Part shown: positions 1-6,370 of the stretch, piece after piece
Numbering within the stretch: the stretch's first letter is position 1
Layout: each line of letters begins with the position of its first letter
Assembly (NCBI GenBank): GCA_019312705.1
Contig: JAFDCW010000278.1
Span: 1 to 6,370, forward strand
DNA length: 6,370 nt
Source: Deltaproteobacteria bacterium
Lineage (GTDB): Bacteria; Myxococcota; Polyangia; Polyangiales; B10-G4
Direction of reading: 5' to 3'
Program-made: the position numbers and the translations under genes
Notes under the pieces: model-generated
Databases searched by the model: none
What the model saw: the letters and a program-made list of their open reading frames with translations, nothing else
What the model was told of the DNA's origin: nothing

Positions 1-1
1 C

Positions 2-337
2 TCGAGCGGGGGCGTGGGCCCGTCGACCTCGAACTTCATCCTCTCTGCTGGGGACATCACCCACGATGAACTCGTCGGCAGCACCAGGTCGGGCCTCTAC
101 GTCACCGAGATGATGGGCTTCGGGTTCAACGCGGTGACCGGTTACTTCAGTCGGGGCGCCGGGGGCTTCTGGATCGAGGATGGCGAGCTCGCCTATCCGG
201 TCTCGGAGATCACCATCTCTCTGAACCTCGACGACCTGCTCAAGCGCATCGACGCCGTCGCCAACGACCTCGACCTGCGCACGAGCATCGCGAGCCCCTC
301 GTTTCGGGTGAGCGCAATGACCATCGCTGGCAGTTGA
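2..337 (+). CDS. pmbA: TldE/PmbA-family metalloprotease-complex subunit, C-terminal part (5' end outside window)
   Basis: Only the last 111 residues are present; the reading frame is open to the window's left edge, and the GTG at 14 is an internal codon rather than a start. The visible part matches the C-terminal domain of TldE/PmbA: a Ser/Thr-Asn-Phe stretch, then GLYVTEMMGFGFNAVTG, then YFSRGAGGFWIEDGE, then PVSEITISLNL, then AVANDLDLR, ending in MTIAGS. In the known family TldE pairs with TldD, which carries the metal site, to form a cytoplasmic protease that degrades unfolded peptides and removes leader peptides such as that of microcin B17. The stop is followed 13 bases later by the flavin oxidoreductase gene, so the two are probably co-transcribed. 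Whether tldD lies just upstream cannot be seen. TldD and TldE share a fold; the C-terminal wording here favours TldE. Confidence 0.9.
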   Translation, partial: SSGGVGPSTSNFILSAGDITHDELVGSTRSGLYVTEMMGFGFNAVTGYFSRGAGGFWIEDGELAYPVSEITISLNLDDLLKRIDAVANDLDLRTSIASPSFRVSAMTIAGS

Positions 338-350
338 CCTAGACGCCCTG

Positions 351-1838
<1,488 letters not shown>

Positions 1839-1934
1839 CGCGCTAATACGCCGACCGGGCAATGATCTTCCCTCCGAAGTAGGTGCAAAACTTTTCGAGA
1901 GACAGCGCGTCTGACCTCCACAGCTGGAGACCTG
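1839..1934 (+). promoter_or_regulatory. Leader region between the oxidoreductase and the radical SAM gene
   Basis: This 96-base gap is the longest non-coding stretch in the window and has a visibly lower GC content than the genes (for example, tgcaaaacttttcgag near 1883-1898). It could hold a promoter for the radical SAM pair, but I see no convincing -35/-10 pair. A weak imperfect hairpin can be drawn at 1833-1857 around the stop codon (CGGT/ACCG outside, GCG/CGC inside), without a T tract. The role is therefore open. Confidence 0.3.
1926..1929 (+). promoter_or_regulatory. Ribosome binding site of the radical SAM gene
   Basis: GGAG lies five bases before the ATG at 1935. It supports that start, which puts the CxxxCxxC motif at residues 11-18, the normal distance from the N-terminus for this enzyme type. 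Confidence 0.65.
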
Positions 1935-3128
1935 ATGGACGTCACCCTCGCACTCACCCACGATTGCAACCTCGGCTGCGGCTACTGCTACGCCGGCGGC
2001 AAGTTCAATCGGCACATGTCGCCGGAGGTCGCCGCGGCCGCGGTCGACCTCGCCTTCGAGGGACCGGAGGAGGCGGTCCAGCTGTCTTTCTTCGGTGGCG
2101 AGCCGTTGCTCCGCTGGGAGCAGCTGGTGGAGAGCGCCGAGCGGGCTCGGGTTCGGGCCAAAGAGACCGGCAAGCGACTGGTCATGAGCGTCACGACCAA
2201 CGGCACGTTGCTCACCGCCCCCCGGGCCGACCGCCTCGAAGAGCTCGGTGTCTACGTGGGGCTGTCCATCGACGGGACCCGCCTGGCCCACGACGCCGGG
2301 CGCCCCAAGATGGGTGGGGGCTCGAGCTTCGACGACGTCTACTCCGGTCTGTCGGTGCTCCTCCGCCGGGGAACCTCTTTCGAGACGATCTCCGTCGTCA
2401 CCCCCGCCAACGTTCGTCACCTGGGTGACTCGATTCGTTGGTTGCTCGAAGTCGGAGTGCCTCGGGTTGGCCTCAACCCCTGCTACGAGGCCCACTTCAC
2501 CGATGATGATCTCGCGCTCTACGGAGAGGGCCTCCGAGTCGGCGCCGATGCGATGGTCGATTGCTACCGCAGTGGCCGGGTCGTGTCGGTCACCGTCTTC
2601 GACAACAAGATCCTCGCCGCGCTCAAAGGTGGCCTCGCTGCCGGTGACAAATGCAGCCGAGGAACGACGAGCGTGGCGGTCGCACCGAGCGGAAACCTCT
2701 ACTCCTGTGAGCGTGAAGTGGGCGAGGACGACGACCCCACCTTCCGCATCGGCCACGTGCGCACGGGCCTCGCGCCCCGGGCAGAAGCGTGTGACCCCGC
2801 CCCCGTCAACCCCGAGTGTACCGACTGCACGGAGCGTAACCGGTGCTCGTCCTTCTGCGTCTGTGCGAACTACGCGGAGACTGGCCGTACGGACGTCGCC
2901 GGTGGCACTCAGTGCTGGCACGAGCGAGAGACGGCGCGTCTTGCGGATGAAATTGCGGGGACGCTCTGGTCCGAACGAAACGCGCTCTTCATCGCGTGGT
3001 TCTACGGCCGCGTGGCGGGCGCGAAGGTCCCCAGTCCGGAGCCCAGCCGTCCGTACGAATCACCCCCGTCGGTCATCCGTCGACCTTCGAAGGCCTCGGA
3101 CCGGGTGCGTCTCACGGTGGTGCGCTGA
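1935..3128 (+). CDS. Radical SAM/SPASM domain protein, probable peptide- or protein-modifying enzyme
   Basis: This 397-aa protein has a complete radical SAM core and a complete SPASM domain. The cluster motif CNLGCGYCY gives C11, C15 and C18, which bind the [4Fe-4S] cluster that cleaves S-adenosylmethionine. FFGGEPLL (52-59) is the SAM-binding GGEP motif, followed by TTNGTLL (87-93) and GLSIDG (109-114). The SPASM cysteines follow the anSME-type pattern: C240, then G253-x4-C258, then C295-x2-C298-x5-C304-x3-C308, then C327, enough for two auxiliary clusters; C286 and C310 are extra. Residues after about 335 form a helical stretch and a Pro/Arg-rich tail (367-397) outside the usual domains. 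Known SPASM enzymes mature peptides (thioether, C-C crosslinks) or sulfatases; no sulfatase gene is in view. The stop overlaps the start of the next gene (TGATG), so that product is the first candidate for substrate or partner. The exact reaction cannot be named. Confidence 0.93.
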   Translation: MDVTLALTHDCNLGCGYCYAGGKFNRHMSPEVAAAAVDLAFEGPEEAVQLSFFGGEPLLRWEQLVESAERARVRAKETGKRLVMSVTTNGTLLTAPRADRLEELGVYVGLSIDGTRLAHDAGRPKMGGGSSFDDVYSGLSVLLRRGTSFETISVVTPANVRHLGDSIRWLLEVGVPRVGLNPCYEAHFTDDDLALYGEGLRVGADAMVDCYRSGRVVSVTVFDNKILAALKGGLAAGDKCSRGTTSVAVAPSGNLYSCEREVGEDDDPTFRIGHVRTGLAPRAEACDPAPVNPECTDCTERNRCSSFCVCANYAETGRTDVAGGTQCWHERETARLADEIAGTLWSERNALFIAWFYGRVAGAKVPSPEPSRPYESPPSVIRRPSKASDRVRLTVVR

Positions 3129-3130
3129 TG
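3126..3130 (+). other. Stop/start overlap TGATG (translational coupling)
   Basis: The TGA of the radical SAM gene (3126-3128) shares its A with the ATG of the next gene (3128-3130). A GGTGG at 3116-3120 sits seven bases before this ATG and may serve as its ribosome site. The arrangement implies that the two proteins are made together. Confidence 0.8.
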
Positions 3131-3814
3131 GCCGCAGGGAAGAAGAAACCGGTCCGCTGGACGATCCCCGACGTGAGGGGGGCGACGGCCCGGCGCCTCG
3201 AAGCGCACACCGCGGCGAAGCCGTCCGGCGCCGCTCCGTACCCCAGCGCGGCGCAGTTCATGGCGGAGGGAACCTACTCCCGCGGGTGGCTCGAGGGGGT
3301 GCTGCGCGCAGTCCTGACCCCCGTTGCCATCGCCTCGGCGGTGAGCCTCGGGGCGAGCGGCTGCGTGGACGTCCGGGATGTAGCGGAACTCCTCGAAGGC
3401 GACGAGCCGGCGTCGGTCTACATCGATGGCGCCTCGCCTCCCCCCGCCACCCTCACGCCGATCGGCGCTCCGGGAGAGGGCTACGGAAGCTTTTCCGGCT
3501 TGCCCTTCGGCACCGGCGCCCCACAGGGTCCCCCGAGCAAGCCGCCGGTGACCTCGTCTCCGGACGTCGACATCATCCCGCCGTGCCCGCTCCCGCCCGC
3601 AGGTCAGCAGACCTCGGTCACGGGGACCACGCCGCCGGCTCACCCACCGAGACTTCGAGGCAGGATGCCCGCGGTGGCACCGCTACCGCCGCCGCCGCCG
3701 CCCGCCGCGGATCCGCCCGCCCTCGATGGGGAGATCGCGGTGGTTCGCCCCGAACCACTCTCGATGCCCGGAGGGCAACGAGTGGTCCACCCGACAGGGG
3801 ACGGGGGCACCTGA
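3128..3814 (+). CDS. Unrecognised proline-rich protein with one hydrophobic segment, coupled to radical SAM/SPASM gene
   Basis: I do not recognise this 228-aa protein. Residues 1-56 are basic and polar, beginning MAAGKKKPVRW. Residues 58-78 are hydrophobic and end in LGASGC (C79), which resembles a lipoprotein cleavage box. Residues 80-100 are acidic. From about 103 on it is low complexity and Pro/Gly-rich, with a Gly/aromatic stretch (Y119, F122, F127), a second Cys in PPCPLPP (C153), and six consecutive prolines (187-192). Only two cysteines are present. The start at 3128 is chosen because it overlaps the upstream stop. An internal ATG at 3260 (Met45) would instead place the hydrophobic segment as a normal N-terminal lipoprotein signal, but lacks a ribosome site. 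It could be the modified substrate of the radical SAM enzyme, a membrane-anchored partner, or an unrelated lipoprotein; the sequence does not decide between these. Confidence 0.75.
   Translation: MAAGKKKPVRWTIPDVRGATARRLEAHTAAKPSGAAPYPSAAQFMAEGTYSRGWLEGVLRAVLTPVAIASAVSLGASGCVDVRDVAELLEGDEPASVYIDGASPPPATLTPIGAPGEGYGSFSGLPFGTGAPQGPPSKPPVTSSPDVDIIPPCPLPPAGQQTSVTGTTPPAHPPRLRGRMPAVAPLPPPPPPAADPPALDGEIAVVRPEPLSMPGGQRVVHPTGDGGT
3686..3700 (+). repeat. (CCG)5 trinucleotide tract encoding polyproline
   Basis: Five tandem CCG codons are followed by CCC, giving Pro187-Pro192 of the proline-rich protein. The tract is in frame, so slippage would change the number of prolines without breaking the gene. 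Confidence 0.8.
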
Positions 3815-3868
3815 CTTCGTTCCGAGTGGGCTGCGTCGTGCCCTACCTCTCCCGGTTTCCGCGACGTA

Positions 3869-3880
3869 GCCCCTCGGGGC
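3869..3880. terminator. Possible weak bidirectional terminator hairpin between convergent genes
   Basis: GCCCCTCGGGGC forms a short GC-rich hairpin in the 71-base space where the plus-strand proline-rich gene and the minus-strand SDR gene meet. Neither side has a real T tract, so this is a weak call based mainly on location. Confidence 0.25.
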
Positions 3881-3885
3881 GTGCT

Positions 3886-4986
3886 TTATCTGGTCGACGC
3901 TCGTTCTCGTCGCTGCTCGCGCTGAGCCGCCTGGTGGCCGCGGACGTGGTCGACGAGGGTGCCCACGTAGCTTTCGAAGCGTGGGCAGGTGAGGCCGCTT
4001 CCAGCGAGCAACTCCCGGGCGTTTCGATCGTCGTAGACGACCTCCGTCGCGAGTTGCTCGAGAAAAGCGCGCGGTACGTGCGAGAAGCGATCGAGCCCCG
4101 GCGCGCGCAAGAGGGCGGTCGCGACATTCGTGGGCAAGAAGCCGCGTGGCATGGGGCGGCCTGAGGCTGCGGCTATGAGTTCGAAGACCTTTCGGGCCGA
4201 GAGGGGGTCCGGGTCGGCAATGTGGAAGGTTCGCCCGATCGAGCGTGAATCCTCGGCGATGGCGCACCCGGCATCGACGACGAAATCGACCGGTACGAGG
4301 TTGAGTGGGATTTCTCCGCGGCCCGGCATCGGAATCCGCAGCTCCGGGGGAGCGTTGAGCATCAGCAGGACGAGCAAGTACGGGCCCTCGAGGCGGTCGA
4401 TCTCCCCGGTCACCGAGTCGCCGACGATGATCGACGGCCTGAGGATCGTCGTCGGGAACTGCTTCGCCGCTTTGCGGATGATGCGTTCGGCCCGAAAGCG
4501 GGTCTCCTCGATAGGATTCCGAAAGGCACTCGTCGTCAGCTCTTCTTCGAGAACGTATCCCCGGCGCCCGCCGCTGACGAGGGCTGACGACCAATGAACG
4601 AGACGGGTGAGGTCCCGGGCCGCATCGGCGAGTTCGATGATCTCTCGGGTCCCGCCGACGTTCACCTCTTCGGCGACCCCATGGGCCACACCGAGGTAGG
4701 TCACCGCGGCGCAGTGGTGGATGACATTCACCTCGGCGGCGAGACGGTTGAACTCTTTCCCAGATAACCCGAGGTCCATTGCGGCGATGTCCCCCTCGAG
4801 GAGGTTCACGCGCTCGCCTTCGCTGCCTGGGAGAGACTTGACGAAGTCTTGGGCTCGCTCGAGGGCCTTGCCTTGGACCACGCAGCGAATCTCTACCTCG
4901 GGGCCATCCCTCAGAAGTTTCCGTACGACCAGCGTCGCGAGGAACGTCGTCGGAAAGCCGGTGACCAGCACCACACGTTTGTTCAT
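3886..4986 (-). CDS. Extended SDR protein (NAD-binding domain 4, thioester-reductase-like) with degenerate active site
   Basis: The overall order of this 366-aa protein is that of the male-sterility/thioester-reductase extended SDR group: a first beta strand RVVLVTG (4-10), a GDIA acidic turn (65-68), LGLS (72-75), VIHHCAA (88-94) in place of the NNAG-type motif, NVGGT (109-113), HWSSALVSG (131-139), LRPSIIVGD (182-190), and an FxxVDFVVDA segment (VPVDFVVDA, 231-239). Two signatures are altered. The usual TGxxGxxG reads TGFPTTFLA (9-17), keeping only the first Gly. The usual YxxxK, within N-x-Y-E-x-T-K, reads [11 protein letters not shown], so Ile159 (ATC) replaces Tyr and Arg163 (CGC) replaces Lys. 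The protein may be catalytically inactive, or a binding or regulatory version. Its ATG overlaps the coaE stop (ATGA), so it is translated with coaE. The C-terminal 20 residues are Gln/Arg-rich. Substrate unknown. Confidence 0.85.
   Translation of the reverse strand: MNKRVVLVTGFPTTFLATLVVRKLLRDGPEVEIRCVVQGKALERAQDFVKSLPGSEGERVNLLEGDIAAMDLGLSGKEFNRLAAEVNVIHHCAAVTYLGVAHGVAEEVNVGGTREIIELADAARDLTRLVHWSSALVSGGRRGYVLEEELTTSAFRNPIEETRFRAERIIRKAAKQFPTTILRPSIIVGDSVTGEIDRLEGPYLLVLLMLNAPPELRIPMPGRGEIPLNLVPVDFVVDAGCAIAEDSRSIGRTFHIADPDPLSARKVFELIAAASGRPMPRGFLPTNVATALLRAPGLDRFSHVPRAFLEQLATEVVYDDRNARELLAGSGLTCPRFESYVGTLVDHVRGHQAAQREQRRERASTR
4983..4986 (-). other. Stop/start overlap ATGA between coaE and the SDR gene
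   Basis: On the minus strand the SDR start codon ATG and the coaE stop TGA share two bases. This is typical of translational coupling within an operon. Confidence 0.85.
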
Positions 4987-5597
4987 CGCTGCCCCCCAAA
5001 GCGCGCCGTGAGCGCACCGTGAACTTCGTGGACCCGTCGCTCTGTGGTCACCCTATCACCGTCGTTGTCGATGACGTAGTCCGCCACTCGGACCTTGTCG
5101 GCGAGGGGCAACTGTGACGCGATGCGAGCCCGGGCCGCCTCTTCATCGAGGCCGTCCCGCGCCGCGATGCGAGCAAGCTGAGTCTCTTCGGAAGCAGCCA
5201 CGACCACCAGGGCCGCCAGCATGCCGTGCAGCCCGTTCTCGACGAGCAGCGCCGCCTCGTAGAGTACGTACGGAGCCTCGCCCGCAGCCGCCGTCATGCG
5301 CTCCATGCTGCGTGCAGCGATTCGCGGGTGGGTGATCGCGTTGAGCTGCCGACGGGCTGCGTCGTCAGAGAACACTCGGGCCCCGAGGGCTTTGCGGTCG
5401 AGGGTGCCGTCCGCGAAGAGCACGCCCTCTCCAAAGGCTGCCACGATCTCGCACAGCCCTTCGGTTCCTTCGGCCACGACCTCTCGCGCGACCTCGTCGG
5501 CATCGACGATGGGCACACCGAGGGCCGCGAAGGTCTGGGCCACGGTGCTCTTCCCGGAGGCGATGCCCCCCGTCAGGCCGACGGTCACGAATGCCAT
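4983..5597 (-). CDS. coaE: Dephospho-CoA kinase
   Basis: This 204-aa kinase catalyses the last step of coenzyme A synthesis, ATP-dependent phosphorylation of the 3'-hydroxyl of dephospho-CoA, in the cytoplasm. The N-terminus is [14 protein letters not shown], with the ATP-binding P-loop GGIASGKS at 10-17. VDADEVARE (31-39) carries the conserved acidic DAD turn, ITHPRI (88-93) is the family's THP motif, and EAALLVENG (114-122) corresponds to the conserved LLxE segment. A late RD pair (147-148) and VIDNDG (175-180) complete the pattern. Length is normal for CoaE. The ATG at 5597 gives a short MAFVTVG N-terminus; a GTG at Val4 (5588) is a possible alternative start, and neither has a strong ribosome site. 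It overlaps the SDR gene downstream and is divergent from dtd. Confidence 0.95.
   Translation of the reverse strand: MAFVTVGLTGGIASGKSTVAQTFAALGVPIVDADEVAREVVAEGTEGLCEIVAAFGEGVLFADGTLDRKALGARVFSDDAARRQLNAITHPRIAARSMERMTAAAGEAPYVLYEAALLVENGLHGMLAALVVVAASEETQLARIAARDGLDEEAARARIASQLPLADKVRVADYVIDNDGDRVTTERRVHEVHGALTARFGGQR
4992..4997 (-). promoter_or_regulatory. Ribosome binding site of the SDR gene
   Basis: A run of six G on the minus strand ends five bases before the ATG at 4986, inside the end of coaE. It supports the chosen SDR start. Confidence 0.5.
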
Positions 5598-5650
5598 CGG
5601 CAGGACTTAGCTGCCTTGGCGGCGTTGGTCAAAGGTGATAGGCGACCAGG
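5598..5650. promoter_or_regulatory. Divergent intergenic region between coaE and dtd
   Basis: These 53 bases must carry the start signals for coaE (minus) and dtd (plus), unless promoters lie within the genes. An inverted repeat GGCAG-7-CTGCC occupies 5599-5615 next to the coaE start and could be a protein-binding site or a hairpin in the coaE leader. I see no clear -35/-10 pair. Confidence 0.4.
5631..5638 (+). promoter_or_regulatory. Probable ribosome binding site of dtd
   Basis: AAAGGTGA lies 12 bases before the GTG at 5651. The spacing is slightly long but it is the best purine-rich match upstream, and the GTG start gives the normal family N-terminus. Confidence 0.5.
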
Positions 5651-6100
5651 GTGCGAGCCGTCGCTCAGCGGGTTTCGGAAGCTGTCGTCCGAGTCGATGG
5701 AGAGGTCGTCGGTTCCATTCGCGAGGGCCTGCTCGTCTATCTCGGAGCGGGGCGCGGCGATGGTGACGCCGAAGTCGCGTACCTGGCCAACAAGATAGCT
5801 GGGCTCCGGGTATTTCGAGACGAAGAGGGCAAGATGTCCCGCTCGGTCGAGGACGTCGGCGGCGCGGTCCTCGTCGTATCCCAGTTCACTCTCTTCGGTG
5901 ACGTGCGGAAGGGCCGTCGGCCGTCGTTTACCGGCGCCGAGTCCCCCGAACGGGCCAACGAGCTCTACGAAGCCGTTTGCGCAGGGCTCACGGAACGGGG
6001 GATCCCCGTCCAGAAGGGTCGCTTCCGTGCGATGATGCATGTAGCCGCGGTCGTGGACGGCCCGATTACCATCCTCATCGATTCGGAGAAGCTCTTCTGA
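5651..6100 (+). CDS. dtd: D-aminoacyl-tRNA deacylase
   Basis: This 149-aa protein removes D-amino acids (and glycine) wrongly attached to tRNA, a proofreading step of translation; the family works as a homodimer in the cytoplasm. The GTG start yields [11 protein letters not shown], the expected N-terminus. The [17 protein letters not shown] block (77-93) contains the first family motif, and the second motif reads VVDGPITI (134-141), with the Gly137-Pro138 pair that reaches into the partner subunit's active site. The Asn usual two positions before that Gly (NDGPVT) is Val135 here. Length and order are otherwise normal. The stop at 6098-6100 is followed after one base by the next gene, so the two form an operon. 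Divergent from coaE. Confidence 0.96.
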   Translation: MRAVAQRVSEAVVRVDGEVVGSIREGLLVYLGAGRGDGDAEVAYLANKIAGLRVFRDEEGKMSRSVEDVGGAVLVVSQFTLFGDVRKGRRPSFTGAESPERANELYEAVCAGLTERGIPVQKGRFRAMMHVAAVVDGPITILIDSEKLF

Positions 6101-6101
6101 C

Positions 6102-6370
6102 GTGACCGAGATTCGCTATGAGATCCGCGCCGTGGTGCCCGAATACCGGGACCAGCTGCACGTCCTCGCGAAGTTCCTCGACTCGGTGAACCTCCCCGAC
6201 GACACCGACGAGATCGCTCTGATCGCGGCGGCGTCGGAGAAGGCGTTTAGCGGCGACGCCATCGACCCTCCTCATCGACAATACGTCTTCGCAATTTTCG
6301 ACCTCGAAGCGGACCGGGCGGTGGGCACCTCGATGATTCTCGGCCAGCTCGGCCGGCGGGACGCTCCCTA
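6102..6370 (+). CDS. astA: Arginine N-succinyltransferase (AstA)-family acyltransferase, N-terminal part (3' end outside window)
   Basis: The first 89 residues are present, starting at GTG one base after the dtd stop; no separate ribosome site is needed if translation is coupled. The protein reads TEIRYEIRAVVPEYRDQL..., then LDSVNLPDDTDEI, then a helix ending SEKAFSG, then YVFAIFDLEADRAVGTSMI. This matches the order seen at the start of AstA proteins: an N-terminal RPV-type strand, the LTxLPxxEE segment, a helix with FxG, and the strand pair YLFVLED...VVGTSAI of the GNAT-like fold. AstA transfers succinyl from succinyl-CoA to arginine in the arginine succinyltransferase pathway. The rest of that pathway is not in view, and some relatives outside the proteobacterial operon may act on other amines, so the family call is firmer than the exact substrate. 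Confidence 0.78.
   Translation, partial: MTEIRYEIRAVVPEYRDQLHVLAKFLDSVNLPDDTDEIALIAAASEKAFSGDAIDPPHRQYVFAIFDLEADRAVGTSMILGQLGRRDAP

Noticed and set aside
14..16. GTG at 14 as the start of the first gene
   Set aside because: The frame continues to the window edge and the protein is clearly only the C-terminal part of a TldE-type protein.
2032..2043. Perfect palindrome CCGCGGCCGCGG inside the radical SAM gene
   Set aside because: Arises from Ala-rich GC-rich codons; no reason to see a regulatory site.
2996..3127. Upstream extension of the proline-rich protein's frame to a start at 2996
   Set aside because: It would overlap the radical SAM gene by more than 130 bases; the TGATG overlap at 3128 is far more typical.
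2248..4164. 638-codon open frame on the plus strand
   Set aside because: Out of frame with the radical SAM and proline-rich genes and crossing the convergent junction into antisense of the SDR gene; composition is Arg/Ser/Pro-rich noise.
3683..5017. 444-codon open frame on the minus strand
   Set aside because: Overlaps the SDR gene in another frame; Arg/Pro/Gly-rich with no recognisable motif.

Overview
The window is a gene-dense, GC-rich bacterial segment with strongly GC-biased third codon positions and almost no intergenic space. There is no RNA gene, insertion sequence, CRISPR array or phage gene. The GC-rich codon use, a proline-rich hydrophobic-segment protein of unknown family, and the kinds of oxidoreductase and radical SAM genes present suggest a member of the Myxococcota or a related deltaproteobacterial-type lineage. 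That assignment is inference; no marker gene settles it.

Left block, plus strand (2-3814): the C-terminal end of a TldE/PmbA-type protein; 13 bases later an old yellow enzyme (OYE)-family NADH:flavin oxidoreductase of 495 aa; after a 96-base gap a 397-aa radical SAM/SPASM protein; and, starting inside its stop codon (TGATG), a 228-aa proline-rich protein with one hydrophobic segment that I do not recognise. A radical SAM/SPASM enzyme translationally coupled to a small orphan protein, with a TldE-type subunit and a flavin oxidoreductase just upstream, resembles a peptide or protein modification cassette. This is the most interesting part of the window. TldD/TldE is a known leader-peptide protease and SPASM enzymes commonly modify peptides, but TldE and OYE proteins are also ordinary housekeeping genes, so the link is a hypothesis.

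Middle block, minus strand (5597 down to 3886): coaE (dephospho-CoA kinase) overlaps by ATGA with an extended SDR protein of the thioester-reductase/male-sterility type. The SDR protein has lost two of the three glycines of its nucleotide-binding motif and both the Tyr and the Lys of YxxxK. It may be a non-catalytic or re-purposed SDR coupled to coenzyme A synthesis. It converges on the plus-strand block across 71 bases.

Right block, plus strand (5651-6370): dtd (D-aminoacyl-tRNA deacylase), divergent from coaE over 53 bases, then, one base later, the start of an arginine N-succinyltransferase (AstA)-family gene that runs off the window. No stretch longer than 100 bases lacks a gene.
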